Shown here: positions 43,829 through 52,058 of the stretch, in pieces
Position numbering within the stretch: position 1 is the stretch's first letter
Layout: each line of letters starts with the position of its first letter
NCBI RefSeq assembly: GCF_002160985.1
Contig: NZ_NFLQ01000004.1
Coordinates: 124,001-188,000 of the forward strand
Direction: 5' to 3'
Length of the DNA: 64,000 nt
From: Lachnoclostridium sp. An118
GTDB lineage: Bacteria; Bacillota; Clostridia; Lachnospirales; Lachnospiraceae
Notes under the pieces: model-generated
What the model saw: only the letters and a program-made list of their open reading frames with translations
What the model was told of the DNA's origin: nothing
Database searches by the model: none
Translations under genes and position numbers: made by a program

Positions 43829-44318
43829 CTGAGCTGGCTTTGCTCTGCGCTTCCCTTATGCCGGATGTCTGCGGCGTAGTCGCACTCTCTCCGATGCACT
43901 GTATATGGGGAGGCATGCATGGGAATAGAGGCATGGCGTCGAAAACTTTTTCATCCGCATCGGAATTCACATACAGGGGAAAGGATTTTCCATGTATGAC
44001 AGCCCATCTGAAATATGGGCCGGCAATCCGGAACCTGATCCTCCACCGGCAGTTCGAGTTATCCTACATCTACGAAGGGCCGCTGAAACAATTTGATGAG
44101 GATACGGCCATCCGTGTGGAGAACATCCGGGGAAGCATTCTGTTCATTTACGCAAAGAAAGACATCATGTGGCCCAGCAAAGAGGCGGTCACATTCTTGT
44201 CCCTTTAAATCCGCCTAAGCTGAAAATGTTTAAAATAGAGAGACAATATCCGGAAGAATGCCGGCGTAGCCGCGAAGACGCGTTCCGTAAAACAGTGAAA
44301 TGGATATCGGCTATATGA
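43829..44318 (+). pseudogene. BAAT-type acyl-CoA thioester hydrolase fragment
   Basis: Directly after the flavodoxin stop the sequence reads AELALLCASLMPDVCGVVA, then further on GSILFIYAKKDIMWPSKEA, matching the C-terminal half of BAAT/acyl-CoA thioesterase-like alpha/beta hydrolases. The nucleophile elbow before AELALL is missing. A frame change near 44205 leads into PPKLKMFKIERQYPEECRRS, the expected C-terminal helix. The flavodoxin and BAAT genes appear to have been joined by a deletion. Confidence 0.7.
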
Positions 44319-44339
44319 TATACGCTATACAATATACAG

Positions 44340-44359
44340 AAGGCTCCAAAAGGAGCCTT
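44340..44359. terminator. Terminator of the ABC operon
   Basis: AAGGCTCC-AAAA-GGAGCCTT, perfect 8-bp arms, 42 bp beyond the end of the minus-strand ABC gene. Confidence 0.65.
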
Positions 44360-44401
44360 CCTGAGTTTCATCGGACTTATTTGTGACAGCTTCCTCTGTT
44401 C

Positions 44402-46132
44402 TTACAATTTCCACCCCGCAGCTTCTTTCCTGACCTCCAGGAAATCCCGATAGATACCGGGCGTATCCTTGAGTTCTTCGTGGGTCCCCTTCTGCACGAT
44501 CCGTCCCTCGTCCAGCACAAGGATCTGGTCGGCCTTCTGCACGGTCTTCAGCCGATGGGCGATCATCAGGATCGTCTTGTCACACATCAGCTCCTCCATG
44601 GCTTTCTGCAGCTTATCTTCGTTTTCCGGGTCAACATTTGCCGTGGCCTCGTCAAAGATAATGATGGGCGCATTTTTCAGCATGGCCCGGGCAATGGAGA
44701 TGCGCTGCTTTTCACCGCCTGACATCGTGGCGCCTCCCTCCCCGATCACTGTGTCGTAGCCTTTCGGCAGAGCAGAGATGAAATCATGGCAGCAGGCTTT
44801 TTTCGCCGCGGCGACAACCTGTTCGTGGTCAGCGTCCGGCTTCCCGAATTTGATATTGTTCTCGACCGTATCCGCAAAGAGATATACGTTCTGGAATACC
44901 ATGCTGATCTGGTCCATGAGGGATTCCAGTGTATACTCCCGGATATCTGTGCCGCCGATGCGGACAGAGCCGCTGCCTACGTCCCAGAACCGGGCGATCA
45001 GACTGCACAGAGTGGTCTTTCCGGAACCGCTTGGGCCTATGATGGAAGTGGTGGTGCGGTCCGGTATCGTTACATTTACATTTTTGAGTATCGGTCTCTT
45101 ATCATAAGAAAAGCTCACATGATCGAAAGAAATGTCATGCTTTTTGGGATATACCGGTCTTCCGGTACTGTCCATTTCCGGGATCTCGTCAATCTGCTCC
45201 GCATGGTCGATGGAGCTTCCGACGACACGCAGCAGGGATACAGCGCTTCCCGTTGACTGGATCTGCGAGAAGACCAAAAAGGAGATGACAACGGTCATCA
45301 GGGCATCGGAAAGCGCCATGCTCCCGTTCAGGCAGAAAATGATCCCGGCGCCCATGGTCAGCACAGAAAACAGATGCAGGCTTAACTCCTGGGCAACCAT
45401 ATAAGGGGTGAAGAGGCGCTCAATGTCGAGATTGCTCTTCCGGTTATATTCCAGCGCTTCCCTGACCCGGCGGTCACCTTTTCCGGTCAGATTAAAGGAC
45501 TTGATCACGCTCATCCCCTGTATCTGCTCCAGCACCGCGTCCACAAGCTGCGCCTCGGATTCTTGGCGGCGGGGCGTCACCTGAGCGGATTTTTTCTCCA
45601 TGGCGGAAGTGATGAGCAGGTAGAGCAGTGTGCCTGCGAGGGCAAGAAGCCCGATGCGCCAGTCGAATCCGAACACACAGAGTAGAAATACAAGGGAATT
45701 GATAAAACCGCTGAGGATATTGACAAGCACCACAGGCCCGTTGCTTTCCACCACATCAAGCACGGTAGTGGAGATACCGGTGATCTCGCCAAGGCTCCTG
45801 TCATTAAAATATCCCATGGGAATCCGTTTCAGTTTGTCGCCGATGGCAATTCTTTTATTTGCGACCATGAAGTACCCCGCGTGTGTCTGCTGAAGCTGGG
45901 TGAAGCGGTTGATGAGAGCCCTCCCGGCTATGCTGGATACGAGAAGCAGGAGAGCGGTCCACGCCGCGCGGTATGTCCTGTCCCCGCCGGTGAGGGCGAG
46001 CACGATGAAATAGATCGCCGCGATCTGGAACATGTGGAATACTGCGTAAAAGAAGCCCCAGAAAATGGATTTGTTGATGTTTTTCTGTTCGTCTCCTGCA
46101 AACTGATAAAGCTTTTTCAATACTGCGATCAT
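44402..46132 (-). CDS. YbtQ-like ABC transporter ATP-binding/permease
   Basis: A 576-residue half-transporter: six membrane helices within the first 310 residues, then an ATPase with GPSGSGKTTLC, MSGGEKQRISIARAML, IIFDEATANVDPENE and IAHRLKTV. It overlaps the upstream half-transporter by 4 bp (ATGA), and both are probably needed as a heterodimer. The sequences resemble the YbtPQ/IrtAB-like group, exporter-fold proteins that import metal chelates, as well as multidrug exporters; direction and substrate cannot be decided from sequence. Confidence 0.85.
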   Translation of the reverse strand: MIAVLKKLYQFAGDEQKNINKSIFWGFFYAVFHMFQIAAIYFIVLALTGGDRTYRAAWTALLLLVSSIAGRALINRFTQLQQTHAGYFMVANKRIAIGDKLKRIPMGYFNDRSLGEITGISTTVLDVVESNGPVVLVNILSGFINSLVFLLCVFGFDWRIGLLALAGTLLYLLITSAMEKKSAQVTPRRQESEAQLVDAVLEQIQGMSVIKSFNLTGKGDRRVREALEYNRKSNLDIERLFTPYMVAQELSLHLFSVLTMGAGIIFCLNGSMALSDALMTVVISFLVFSQIQSTGSAVSLLRVVGSSIDHAEQIDEIPEMDSTGRPVYPKKHDISFDHVSFSYDKRPILKNVNVTIPDRTTTSIIGPSGSGKTTLCSLIARFWDVGSGSVRIGGTDIREYTLESLMDQISMVFQNVYLFADTVENNIKFGKPDADHEQVVAAAKKACCHDFISALPKGYDTVIGEGGATMSGGEKQRISIARAMLKNAPIIIFDEATANVDPENEDKLQKAMEELMCDKTILMIAHRLKTVQKADQILVLDEGRIVQKGTHEELKDTPGIYRDFLEVRKEAAGWKL

Positions 46133-47871
46133 GCTGCGTCACCATCCTTTGCTCCGATATGTGCCTGCCACATTTCATGGTACAGACTGCTCCGCTCTAA
46201 GAGTTCCTCATGTGTCCCGGCTGCCGTTATCCGTCCGGCCGACACGACAAATATCTTGTCCGCGTCCGTGATGGTGGAGAGGCGGTGGGCGATGACAATG
46301 ACAGTCTTCCCTTTTACCAGCCTGGCCACAGCCTTCTGGACCACAGCCTCATTTTCGGGATCGATATATGCGGTGGCCTCGTCCAGGATCACGATGGGGG
46401 CATCTTTTAGCATGGCCCGCGCGATGGCGATCCTCTGGCGCTCCCCGCCGGAGAGATGAGCGCCTCCTCCGCCGACCACGGTGTCGTAGCCGTTCTCCAG
46501 TTTCCGTATGAAAGGATCGCAGCCTGCGGCTTTAGCCGCGGCCTCCACCTCCCTGTCGCTGGCCCCGGGTTTTCCCATGCGGATGTTCTCCCTTACCGAT
46601 TCATTGAACAGATAGTTGTCCTGGGAGACAAACGCAGTCTGTTCGTAGAGCTGGGAAAGAGGAATGTCTTTCAGGTCATGTCCGCCCAGGGTAATCTTTC
46701 CCTTCTTCACATCCCAGGATCCTGCGATCAGCTTTGCAATCGTTGATTTCCCGCTGCCTGACGGACCGACAAACGCAGTCATGGTTCCGGACGGGATGGA
46801 CAGAGAAACGTCATGCAGGATTTCCTGATCCGCATGATAGCCGAAGGACACATGATCCAGCCGGATATCCTCAGAGCTGAAAGATACCGGCGTCATGCCG
46901 TGCTGCTGTTCTTCGCTGCTTAAGATGGAGTCAACTTCACCTACGATGGTCCCCACCTTTGCCAGACTGTCCACGAAATCCATGGCGGCAAGCAGAGGGC
47001 CGGCAATGCCCAGGGAGAGGATGATAACAGTAATAAAAGTTTCGATATCCAGGGAACCACCCAGATACATGGCCCAGCCCACAGGAAGAATGGTGATCAG
47101 TGTCGTAGGCGCCAGCGTCCGCGAAATGGATACCGGGAGCTGGCAGCTCTTCATCCACTGATAGAAGTAGGATGCGTTTGCGAGCACTCTTTGGGAAAAT
47201 TTTTCATAGGAATTTTTTCCCTGGTTAAATGCCTTGATCACCTCAATGCCGCCGATATATTCCACGATGGTGGAGTTCATTGCCTGCGTAACCTTGACGG
47301 ACCCTTCATATTGTTTCCCGTAATTGGTCATCACAGCCATCATGAACGCCATTCCCACAGGAATGGAGACAAGGGAGAGGAGCGCCATCCGCCAGTCAAG
47401 GACAAACAGATAGATCAGAATGCACACCGGCGCCAGTATGTTGGACGTCATCTCCGGCAGAAGGTGGGCCAGCGGCCGTTCCATGCTCTCCACCTGGTCT
47501 ACGATGATCTGCTTCAGCTGGCCGCTGGGGGTGTCCATGACGGTTCCCAGAGGGAGCTTCGGAAGCTTGGCAAGGATACGCTCCCGGATATTTTTTAGGA
47601 TAGCAAAGGTCGCTTTGTGCGACATGGAGAGTGCGAGCGCGTAGAGGACCGCCCGCAGGATGTAGCCTCCCAGTGCCAGGCAGCACCAGAACAGATAAAA
47701 TGAAGTGTCCTGCTCAGAATGGATGAGCCCGATGATGATCTGCGCTGCTGCAAAATACGGCAGTACGCCGCATAAGACGCCGACGGACGCGGAAAGGACT
47801 GCCCGTATCAGTCCGCCGTGATATTGTTCCCCAAGCTCCCAAAGCCGGAGCATAGGACTTTTTTCCTGCAT
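46129..47871 (-). CDS. YbtP-like ABC transporter ATP-binding/permease
   Basis: The 580-residue partner of the previous gene. Membrane domain residues 20-310 include MDTPSGQLKQIIVDQVESMERPLAHLLPEM; the ATPase has GPSGSGKSTIAKL, LSGGERQRIAIARAML, VILDEATAYIDPENE and IAHRLSTI. AGGAGGAA precedes the start codon, and a GTTAG-N6-CTAAC box lies 19 bp upstream, identical in form to that of the heme operon. This suggests shared metal control and a possible iron-chelate substrate. Confidence 0.85.
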   Translation of the reverse strand: MQEKSPMLRLWELGEQYHGGLIRAVLSASVGVLCGVLPYFAAAQIIIGLIHSEQDTSFYLFWCCLALGGYILRAVLYALALSMSHKATFAILKNIRERILAKLPKLPLGTVMDTPSGQLKQIIVDQVESMERPLAHLLPEMTSNILAPVCILIYLFVLDWRMALLSLVSIPVGMAFMMAVMTNYGKQYEGSVKVTQAMNSTIVEYIGGIEVIKAFNQGKNSYEKFSQRVLANASYFYQWMKSCQLPVSISRTLAPTTLITILPVGWAMYLGGSLDIETFITVIILSLGIAGPLLAAMDFVDSLAKVGTIVGEVDSILSSEEQQHGMTPVSFSSEDIRLDHVSFGYHADQEILHDVSLSIPSGTMTAFVGPSGSGKSTIAKLIAGSWDVKKGKITLGGHDLKDIPLSQLYEQTAFVSQDNYLFNESVRENIRMGKPGASDREVEAAAKAAGCDPFIRKLENGYDTVVGGGGAHLSGGERQRIAIARAMLKDAPIVILDEATAYIDPENEAVVQKAVARLVKGKTVIVIAHRLSTITDADKIFVVSAGRITAAGTHEELLERSSLYHEMWQAHIGAKDGDAA

Positions 47872-47889
47872 AAAAATTCCTCCTTTTAA

Positions 47890-47905
47890 GTTAGAAAAAG
47901 CTAAC
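47890..47905. promoter_or_regulatory. GTTAG-N6-CTAAC box before the ABC pair
   Basis: GTTAG-AAAAAG-CTAAC, with the same arms and gap as the box at 21520-21535. It lies between the TetR gene and the first ABC gene, just before its ribosome-binding site. Confidence 0.5.
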
Positions 47906-47987
47906 CGTATATTTTATAAAAAGACCGCCGCCTGCGGTACCGGACAGGAAACGGTCTGATTACCGGTGATCGCTGTTCCTGCTGTAG

Positions 47988-48659
47988 TCAGAAACCGGAA
48001 GTACTTCCCGGAACCTCCTGCTCCGGGTTGAATATAGTGGTAAATCCCTGCATGTGATAGCGGTTGAGAAGCCGGATGTATTTGTCTGCGTCAGCCTTCT
48101 TCATCCTGTGCCGCACGACCTCGAACATGCCGTTGAAATAGGCGGTCGTGACAATGTGGATAAATTCCTCGGTGATCAGTCCAGATTTTACGCTCTCGCA
48201 TCCAATGACTTCCATATATTTGTAAGTGTAATCTACTTCAATGTCTACCAGCTTATCCAGAAAGGCAGAGAAGCGGGTGCCCTCCGCACAGTCCAGGAGA
48301 AGCCGGAATTCATCAAAATGATCGTAAATAAAATCCAGCATATCAATCTGATGCTCAGACGTATACTTCCCCATTTCGGCTCGCTGTGTATCTTCGTTCA
48401 GATTGTGGAAATCCTTCTGTATCTTTAAAAACATTTCCGTGAGCTGGCCGGCAGCGGGACCGACGATCGCCTCAAAAAGCCCCTCCTTGTCTCCAAAGCG
48501 GGTATAGATGGAGCCGGTGCTGGTGCCGGCCTCCTGGGCGATGACTCGCAGGGAGGCATCTTTATAGCCCTTTTCTAAAAATTCCTTCTTGGCGCAGGAA
48601 AGTATCGCTTCATATACGCCTTCAATCTGTTTTGCCATAGTGGTGCCATTTCCTTTCAA
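47988..48659 (-). CDS. TetR-family repressor of the ABC pair
   Basis: A 223-residue TetR protein: N-terminal HTH (IEGVYEAILSCAKKEFLEKGYKDASLRVIAQEAGTSTGSIYTRFGDKEGLFEAIV) and a helical ligand domain. It is encoded 116 bp upstream of the ABC genes in the same direction, probably as the first gene of one operon. The consensus promoter and a 22-bp dyad directly upstream indicate autoregulation. The ligand is unknown, presumably a substrate of the transporter. Confidence 0.88.
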   Translation of the reverse strand: MKGNGTTMAKQIEGVYEAILSCAKKEFLEKGYKDASLRVIAQEAGTSTGSIYTRFGDKEGLFEAIVGPAAGQLTEMFLKIQKDFHNLNEDTQRAEMGKYTSEHQIDMLDFIYDHFDEFRLLLDCAEGTRFSAFLDKLVDIEVDYTYKYMEVIGCESVKSGLITEEFIHIVTTAYFNGMFEVVRHRMKKADADKYIRLLNRYHMQGFTTIFNPEQEVPGSTSGF

Positions 48660-48668
48660 CTAATCCAT

Positions 48669-48722
48669 AACACTGTTTTGAAACGCTGTTATGATTATAA
48701 ATAATTTCAGGGTATATGTCAA
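48669..48722 (-). promoter_or_regulatory. Consensus promoter and operator of the TetR-ABC operon
   Basis: On the minus strand TTGACA (48717-48722), 17-bp spacer, TATAAT (48694-48699): both hexamers are perfect. Downstream, 48669-48690 is a 22-bp dyad of pattern AACA-NN-GTTT-NN-AAAC-NN-TGTT covering the start point, a typical TetR operator. Confidence 0.75.
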
Positions 48723-48770
48723 TAGAAGTTATTGTGAATTATTTTATAACGCCAGAAAGGTGGTGCTGAC

Positions 48771-48836
48771 GTGGCACCAAGAAGTACAAACGTAAATGTG
48801 CGGGTAGAACCAGAAGTTAAGGAGCAGGAGTTGTAA
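48771..48836 (+). pseudogene. RelB/DinJ antitoxin N-terminal remnant
   Basis: The GTG-initiated frame APRSTNVNVRVEPEVKEQ matches the first residues of DinJ/RelB antitoxins, then stops after 21 codons. GAAAGGTGG lies upstream. No toxin follows. The remaining 48660-49074 interval has a palindromic CCGTAACGG stretch and the start region of the ATPase gene but no other gene. Confidence 0.5.
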
Positions 48837-49074
48837 AGTTAGATCTTACACCGTAACGGTACATCCTGTATCGTTATGAGGGATGTGGCAAGAATTAATT
48901 TAGTTATGCGTTTTTGACGAAACGATGGAAAAATATATATTATAAATATAGTTTTTCCTGTCTAACACTAAAAACTATTGTATAAGCGATAAACTTTGGG
49001 TATAATAATGTAAACAGAAATGATGAACTGGGTGTTTTGTCCAGATTTTCTTTTACATGAAAGGAGGCATTCGC

Positions 49075-50274
49075 ATGATTGTCAGACCGGACTATATTAA
49101 GGCAGTTTCGCCTTTTATTGACAAGCCTGTTGTGAAAATCCTTGCAGGTATTCGCCGGAGTGGGAAATCCACTATTTTCGAAATGCTCGCAGAAGAGCTT
49201 CGGAGCCGTGGGATTCCGGATGACCATATTATACAAAAAAGGTATACGGAAATGGATATCCCGGAAGATATATCTGCAGCGGATATGTACAGGGAACTGA
49301 TGGAACAGCTTCAGGGAAAAGGGCACTGCTATCTGCTGTTGGATGAGATACAGGAAGTCAAAGGATGGGAACGATGTGTCAACAGCCTGTTTGAAGGGCA
49401 GAACGTTGATATCTATGTGACTGGCTCCAATTCAAAATTGATGTCCAGCGAATTATCCACGTATCTGACAGGGAGGTTCGTATCCATTCCTGTCTATACA
49501 CTGTCTTTTAAGGAATATCTGGAGTTTAAGAGCCGGGATTCCCGTTCTGAAAAGGAATTGCTGGAGGAATATATCCGCTTTGGTGGCTTTCCCATCATTG
49601 CTTTGGGCAGGTATGACGAGCAGAGCGCCTACCAGATCGTCAATGGCATCTACCATACAGTAATCTCCAGAGATATTGTAAAGCGTCATCGGATCAACCG
49701 GCAGGATCTTTTTGACAGAGTGGTGAAGTATATTGTTGAAAATATGGGAAAGACTTTTTCCGCAAACTCTATCGCAAGATTTTTAAAAAGTGAGCACCGG
49801 ACGGTTTCTGTAGAGTCCATTTATAATTATCTGCGCTGGCTGGAGCAGGCTTTTATCGTGTATCCCTGCCATCGCTATGATATCCAGGGGAAAAGTATTC
49901 TGAAGACGCAGGAAAAATACTACCTTGCGGATGTCACTCTAAAATATTGTCTTTTGGGTTATAACCGAAAGATGCTGGATGGTGCTATTGAAAATATTGT
50001 GTTCCTGGAAATGAAGCGACGCGGCTATGAAGTCTATATAGGAAAGAATGCAGCCAGAGAAATAGATTTTATTGGTGTGCGCCGTGATGAGAAGATCTAT
50101 GTTCAGGTCTGTGTACAGCTTCCTGAAAATTCAGACCGGGAAATTGGCAACTTAATGGAAATCCCGGACCACTATCCGAAATACGTGGTGACAACAAATG
50201 GCATGGACGTTGGAATTGAGAATGGCATCCGGATCGTGCATCTGTCAGATTTCCTGCTTTCAGAACGTTGGTAG
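49075..50274 (+). CDS. AAA ATPase with DUF4143 domain
   Basis: The 399-residue protein starts at ATG 49075 after AAAGGAGG. The AAA core has Walker A LAGIRRSGKST (residues 25-35), Walker B CYLLLDEIQEV (about 90) and a sensor-like TGSNSKLM (about 125). The C-terminal DUF4143 region (VSVESIYNYLRWLEQAFIVYPCHRYD ... YYLADVTLKYCLLG) ends in a PD-(D/E)XK-like fold (VFLEMKRRGYEVYIGKNAAREIDFI). These ATPases are abundant in gut anaerobes; their role is unproven, possibly defence or toxin-like. Confidence 0.88.
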   Translation: MIVRPDYIKAVSPFIDKPVVKILAGIRRSGKSTIFEMLAEELRSRGIPDDHIIQKRYTEMDIPEDISAADMYRELMEQLQGKGHCYLLLDEIQEVKGWERCVNSLFEGQNVDIYVTGSNSKLMSSELSTYLTGRFVSIPVYTLSFKEYLEFKSRDSRSEKELLEEYIRFGGFPIIALGRYDEQSAYQIVNGIYHTVISRDIVKRHRINRQDLFDRVVKYIVENMGKTFSANSIARFLKSEHRTVSVESIYNYLRWLEQAFIVYPCHRYDIQGKSILKTQEKYYLADVTLKYCLLGYNRKMLDGAIENIVFLEMKRRGYEVYIGKNAAREIDFIGVRRDEKIYVQVCVQLPENSDREIGNLMEIPDHYPKYVVTTNGMDVGIENGIRIVHLSDFLLSERW

Positions 50275-50279
50275 TTGAA

Positions 50280-50407
50280 AGTCGCTCATTTTTTTGTTGT
50301 AAGCTATGATAACTCACTCATTTTTTGCTGATGTTCATATAAAACTCGCTCATTTTTTGCGACAAATCTTGAATAATTCGCTCGATTTTTGTATAATATA
50401 GATACAG
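50280..50407. repeat. Four tandem 32-bp repeats with embedded promoter
   Basis: Units start at exactly 50280, 50312, 50344 and 50376. Each opens with a variant of ACTCGCTCATTTTTTG (AGTCGCTCA, ACTCACTCA, ACTCGCTCA, ATTCGCTCG, then T5-T7 and G) followed by a non-conserved half. The promoter TTGAAT (50369-50374), 17-bp spacer, TATAAT (50392-50397) of the second ATPase gene lies so that the conserved part of unit 4 fills the spacer. A 32-bp period is three helical turns, so all copies face the same side of the DNA. Confidence 0.75.
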
Positions 50408-50422
50408 AGAGGAGCGATGTAC

Positions 50423-51793
50423 ATGCCGGAGACATATTTGAAGCGAAAAATAGACGGATATCTGCACTCATGGAAAAAAGATCCAAACCGGAAGCCGCTT
50501 ATTGTGAAAGGACCGAGGCAGGTGGGAAAAACGGAGTCCATCCTCCATTTCGCAGAAGACACCTATCAAAGCGTGATCTATATCAACTTTGTGGAGGAAC
50601 CCAAATACAAGCTCATCACGGAGAATGGCTACAAGCCGGAAGATATCATCCGCAACATTTCCCGAATGGATCCCTCCAAAAGGTTTGAACCCGGAGAGAC
50701 GCTTCTGTTTTTCGATGAGCTTCAGGAATATCCGGAAATTGCAACTGCGTTGAAGTTCTTTAAGATCGACGGACGTTTTGACGTGATCTGCAGCGGCTCT
50801 CTGCTGGGGATTTCCTACAAGCGGATTGAAAGCAACAGTGTGGGCTATAAAATGGACTATAATATGTACTCCATGGATTTTGAGGAGTTCCTGTGGGCAA
50901 AGGGGTACGACCGTGCAGCAATCGAGGAGATGCTGTGGCACATGGAGACAGAGAAACCTTTCACGGAAGCCATGATGCGGGGATACAGTGATCTGTTTCT
51001 GGATTATTGCATCCTTGGCGGTATGCCTGCGGTTGTACGGGAGTATATCGAAAGAAATACCTTTGAGGGGACACTGGATATCCAGCGCCAGCTTCTGGAG
51101 GATTACAGAGAAGCTATCAGAAAGTATGCAGACGGAATGGATCAGACCAGGATTTTGAATGTGTTTGAGCAGATTCCTGTCCAGCTGGCAAAGGACAATA
51201 AGAAGTTCCAGATTTCCAAGGTCGCAAAGGGAGCACGGTTCAAGGACTACCGCGGCTGCATCGAATGGCTGCGGGACGCAGGGATCATTAACATCTGTTA
51301 CTGCCTGAATTTCCCTGAACTTCCGCTTCGGGGGAATTATGACGATACCAAGTACAAGATTTATGTTTTTGATACGGGATTGTTCGTGGCGATGCTGGAT
51401 GAAGAGGCGCAGGAAGATCTGCGGGCAAACAAAAATCTGGGTGTCTATAAAGGCGCTCTCTATGAAAATATTGTAGGGGAAGCGCTGACTAAAAGCGGGT
51501 ATGGCCTGTATTACTACAAGAGAGAAGATTCTACGCTGGAAGAGGACTTTTTCGTGAGAACCAAAGAGGCGCTTATTCCTGTAGAAGTAAAAGCAAAACG
51601 TGGAACTGCGAAATCTCTCCGAACACTGATAAAAAGCGAACGCTATCCAGATATTCAATGCGGGATTAAATTTACAGGGGGGAATATTGGATACAGTGAT
51701 GGAATCTATAGTTTCCCATACTTTTGTGCCTTCCTCTTAAAGGATTACCTGAAGCGTGCTTCGGCGCTGTTTGACAAACAAAATCTCCTGTGA
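50423..51793 (+). CDS. AAA ATPase with DUF4143 domain, second copy
   Basis: A 456-residue protein; ATG 50423 lies nine bases after the GGAG site, while the in-frame ATG at 50417 is too close. Walker A is VKGPRQVGKTE (residues 28-38), Walker B LLFFDELQEYPE (about 95), then CSGSLLGISYKR (sensor). The C-terminus carries the DUF4143 module and a nuclease-like LEEDFFVRTKEALIPVEVKAKRG, a PD-(D/E)XK motif with D and EVK. It is only distantly related to the preceding ATPase. The two genes are separated by the 32-bp repeats. Confidence 0.88.
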   Translation: MPETYLKRKIDGYLHSWKKDPNRKPLIVKGPRQVGKTESILHFAEDTYQSVIYINFVEEPKYKLITENGYKPEDIIRNISRMDPSKRFEPGETLLFFDELQEYPEIATALKFFKIDGRFDVICSGSLLGISYKRIESNSVGYKMDYNMYSMDFEEFLWAKGYDRAAIEEMLWHMETEKPFTEAMMRGYSDLFLDYCILGGMPAVVREYIERNTFEGTLDIQRQLLEDYREAIRKYADGMDQTRILNVFEQIPVQLAKDNKKFQISKVAKGARFKDYRGCIEWLRDAGIINICYCLNFPELPLRGNYDDTKYKIYVFDTGLFVAMLDEEAQEDLRANKNLGVYKGALYENIVGEALTKSGYGLYYYKREDSTLEEDFFVRTKEALIPVEVKAKRGTAKSLRTLIKSERYPDIQCGIKFTGGNIGYSDGIYSFPYFCAFLLKDYLKRASALFDKQNLL

Positions 51794-51839
51794 TACACTA
51801 ACCTACAGTTCTCGGAGGGCTGGCTGCAGGAGCACAGGA

Positions 51840-51965
51840 TCATGCAGACAGCCGGATAAGAGGCGGGCTTAAGATGCCCGTTCCTCGGAGGGAAAGTCAT
51901 TCGGCGGAAATGATGGACCGGATAAGAGACGAGCCTTACGCTTGTTCCTTATCCGGTTTTTTCTT
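51840..51965 (+). promoter_or_regulatory. Structured leader with terminator before the MATE gene
   Basis: CCGGATAAGAG occurs at 51852 and again at 51918, each followed by a small hairpin (CGGGC/GCCCG and ACGAGC/GCTTGT) and GTTCCT. The second copy pairs with CTTATCCGG (51948-51956) as a terminator followed by six T residues. The first copy could pair with the same strand, giving an alternative structure. This is the logic of an attenuator or riboswitch for the downstream transporter. It does not match a ligand-binding consensus I know. Confidence 0.5.
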
Positions 51966-52058
51966 TGCGGACTGCATTTTGACCGGACTGTATTCCGGCT
52001 TTTCCGGCGCAGGCTCTTTCGGGGGAAGACACATTTTTTGCAGCAGGAGGATGAGAGA

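Noticed and set aside
43564-44208. A single 214-residue gene covering the flavodoxin and BAAT region
   Set aside because: Its first third is an out-of-frame reading of flavodoxin sequence; the frame is a product of the deletion joint.
50280-50407. The 32-bp repeats as a CRISPR array
   Set aside because: The repeating unit is contiguous, only half of each unit is conserved, units are diverged, a promoter is embedded and no cas gene is near.
51793-52058. Known riboswitch upstream of the MATE gene (guanidine, SAM, TPP, FMN, cobalamin, glycine, fluoride)
   Set aside because: None of the conserved cores I remember for these classes fits; only a terminator and a duplicated partner strand can be supported.
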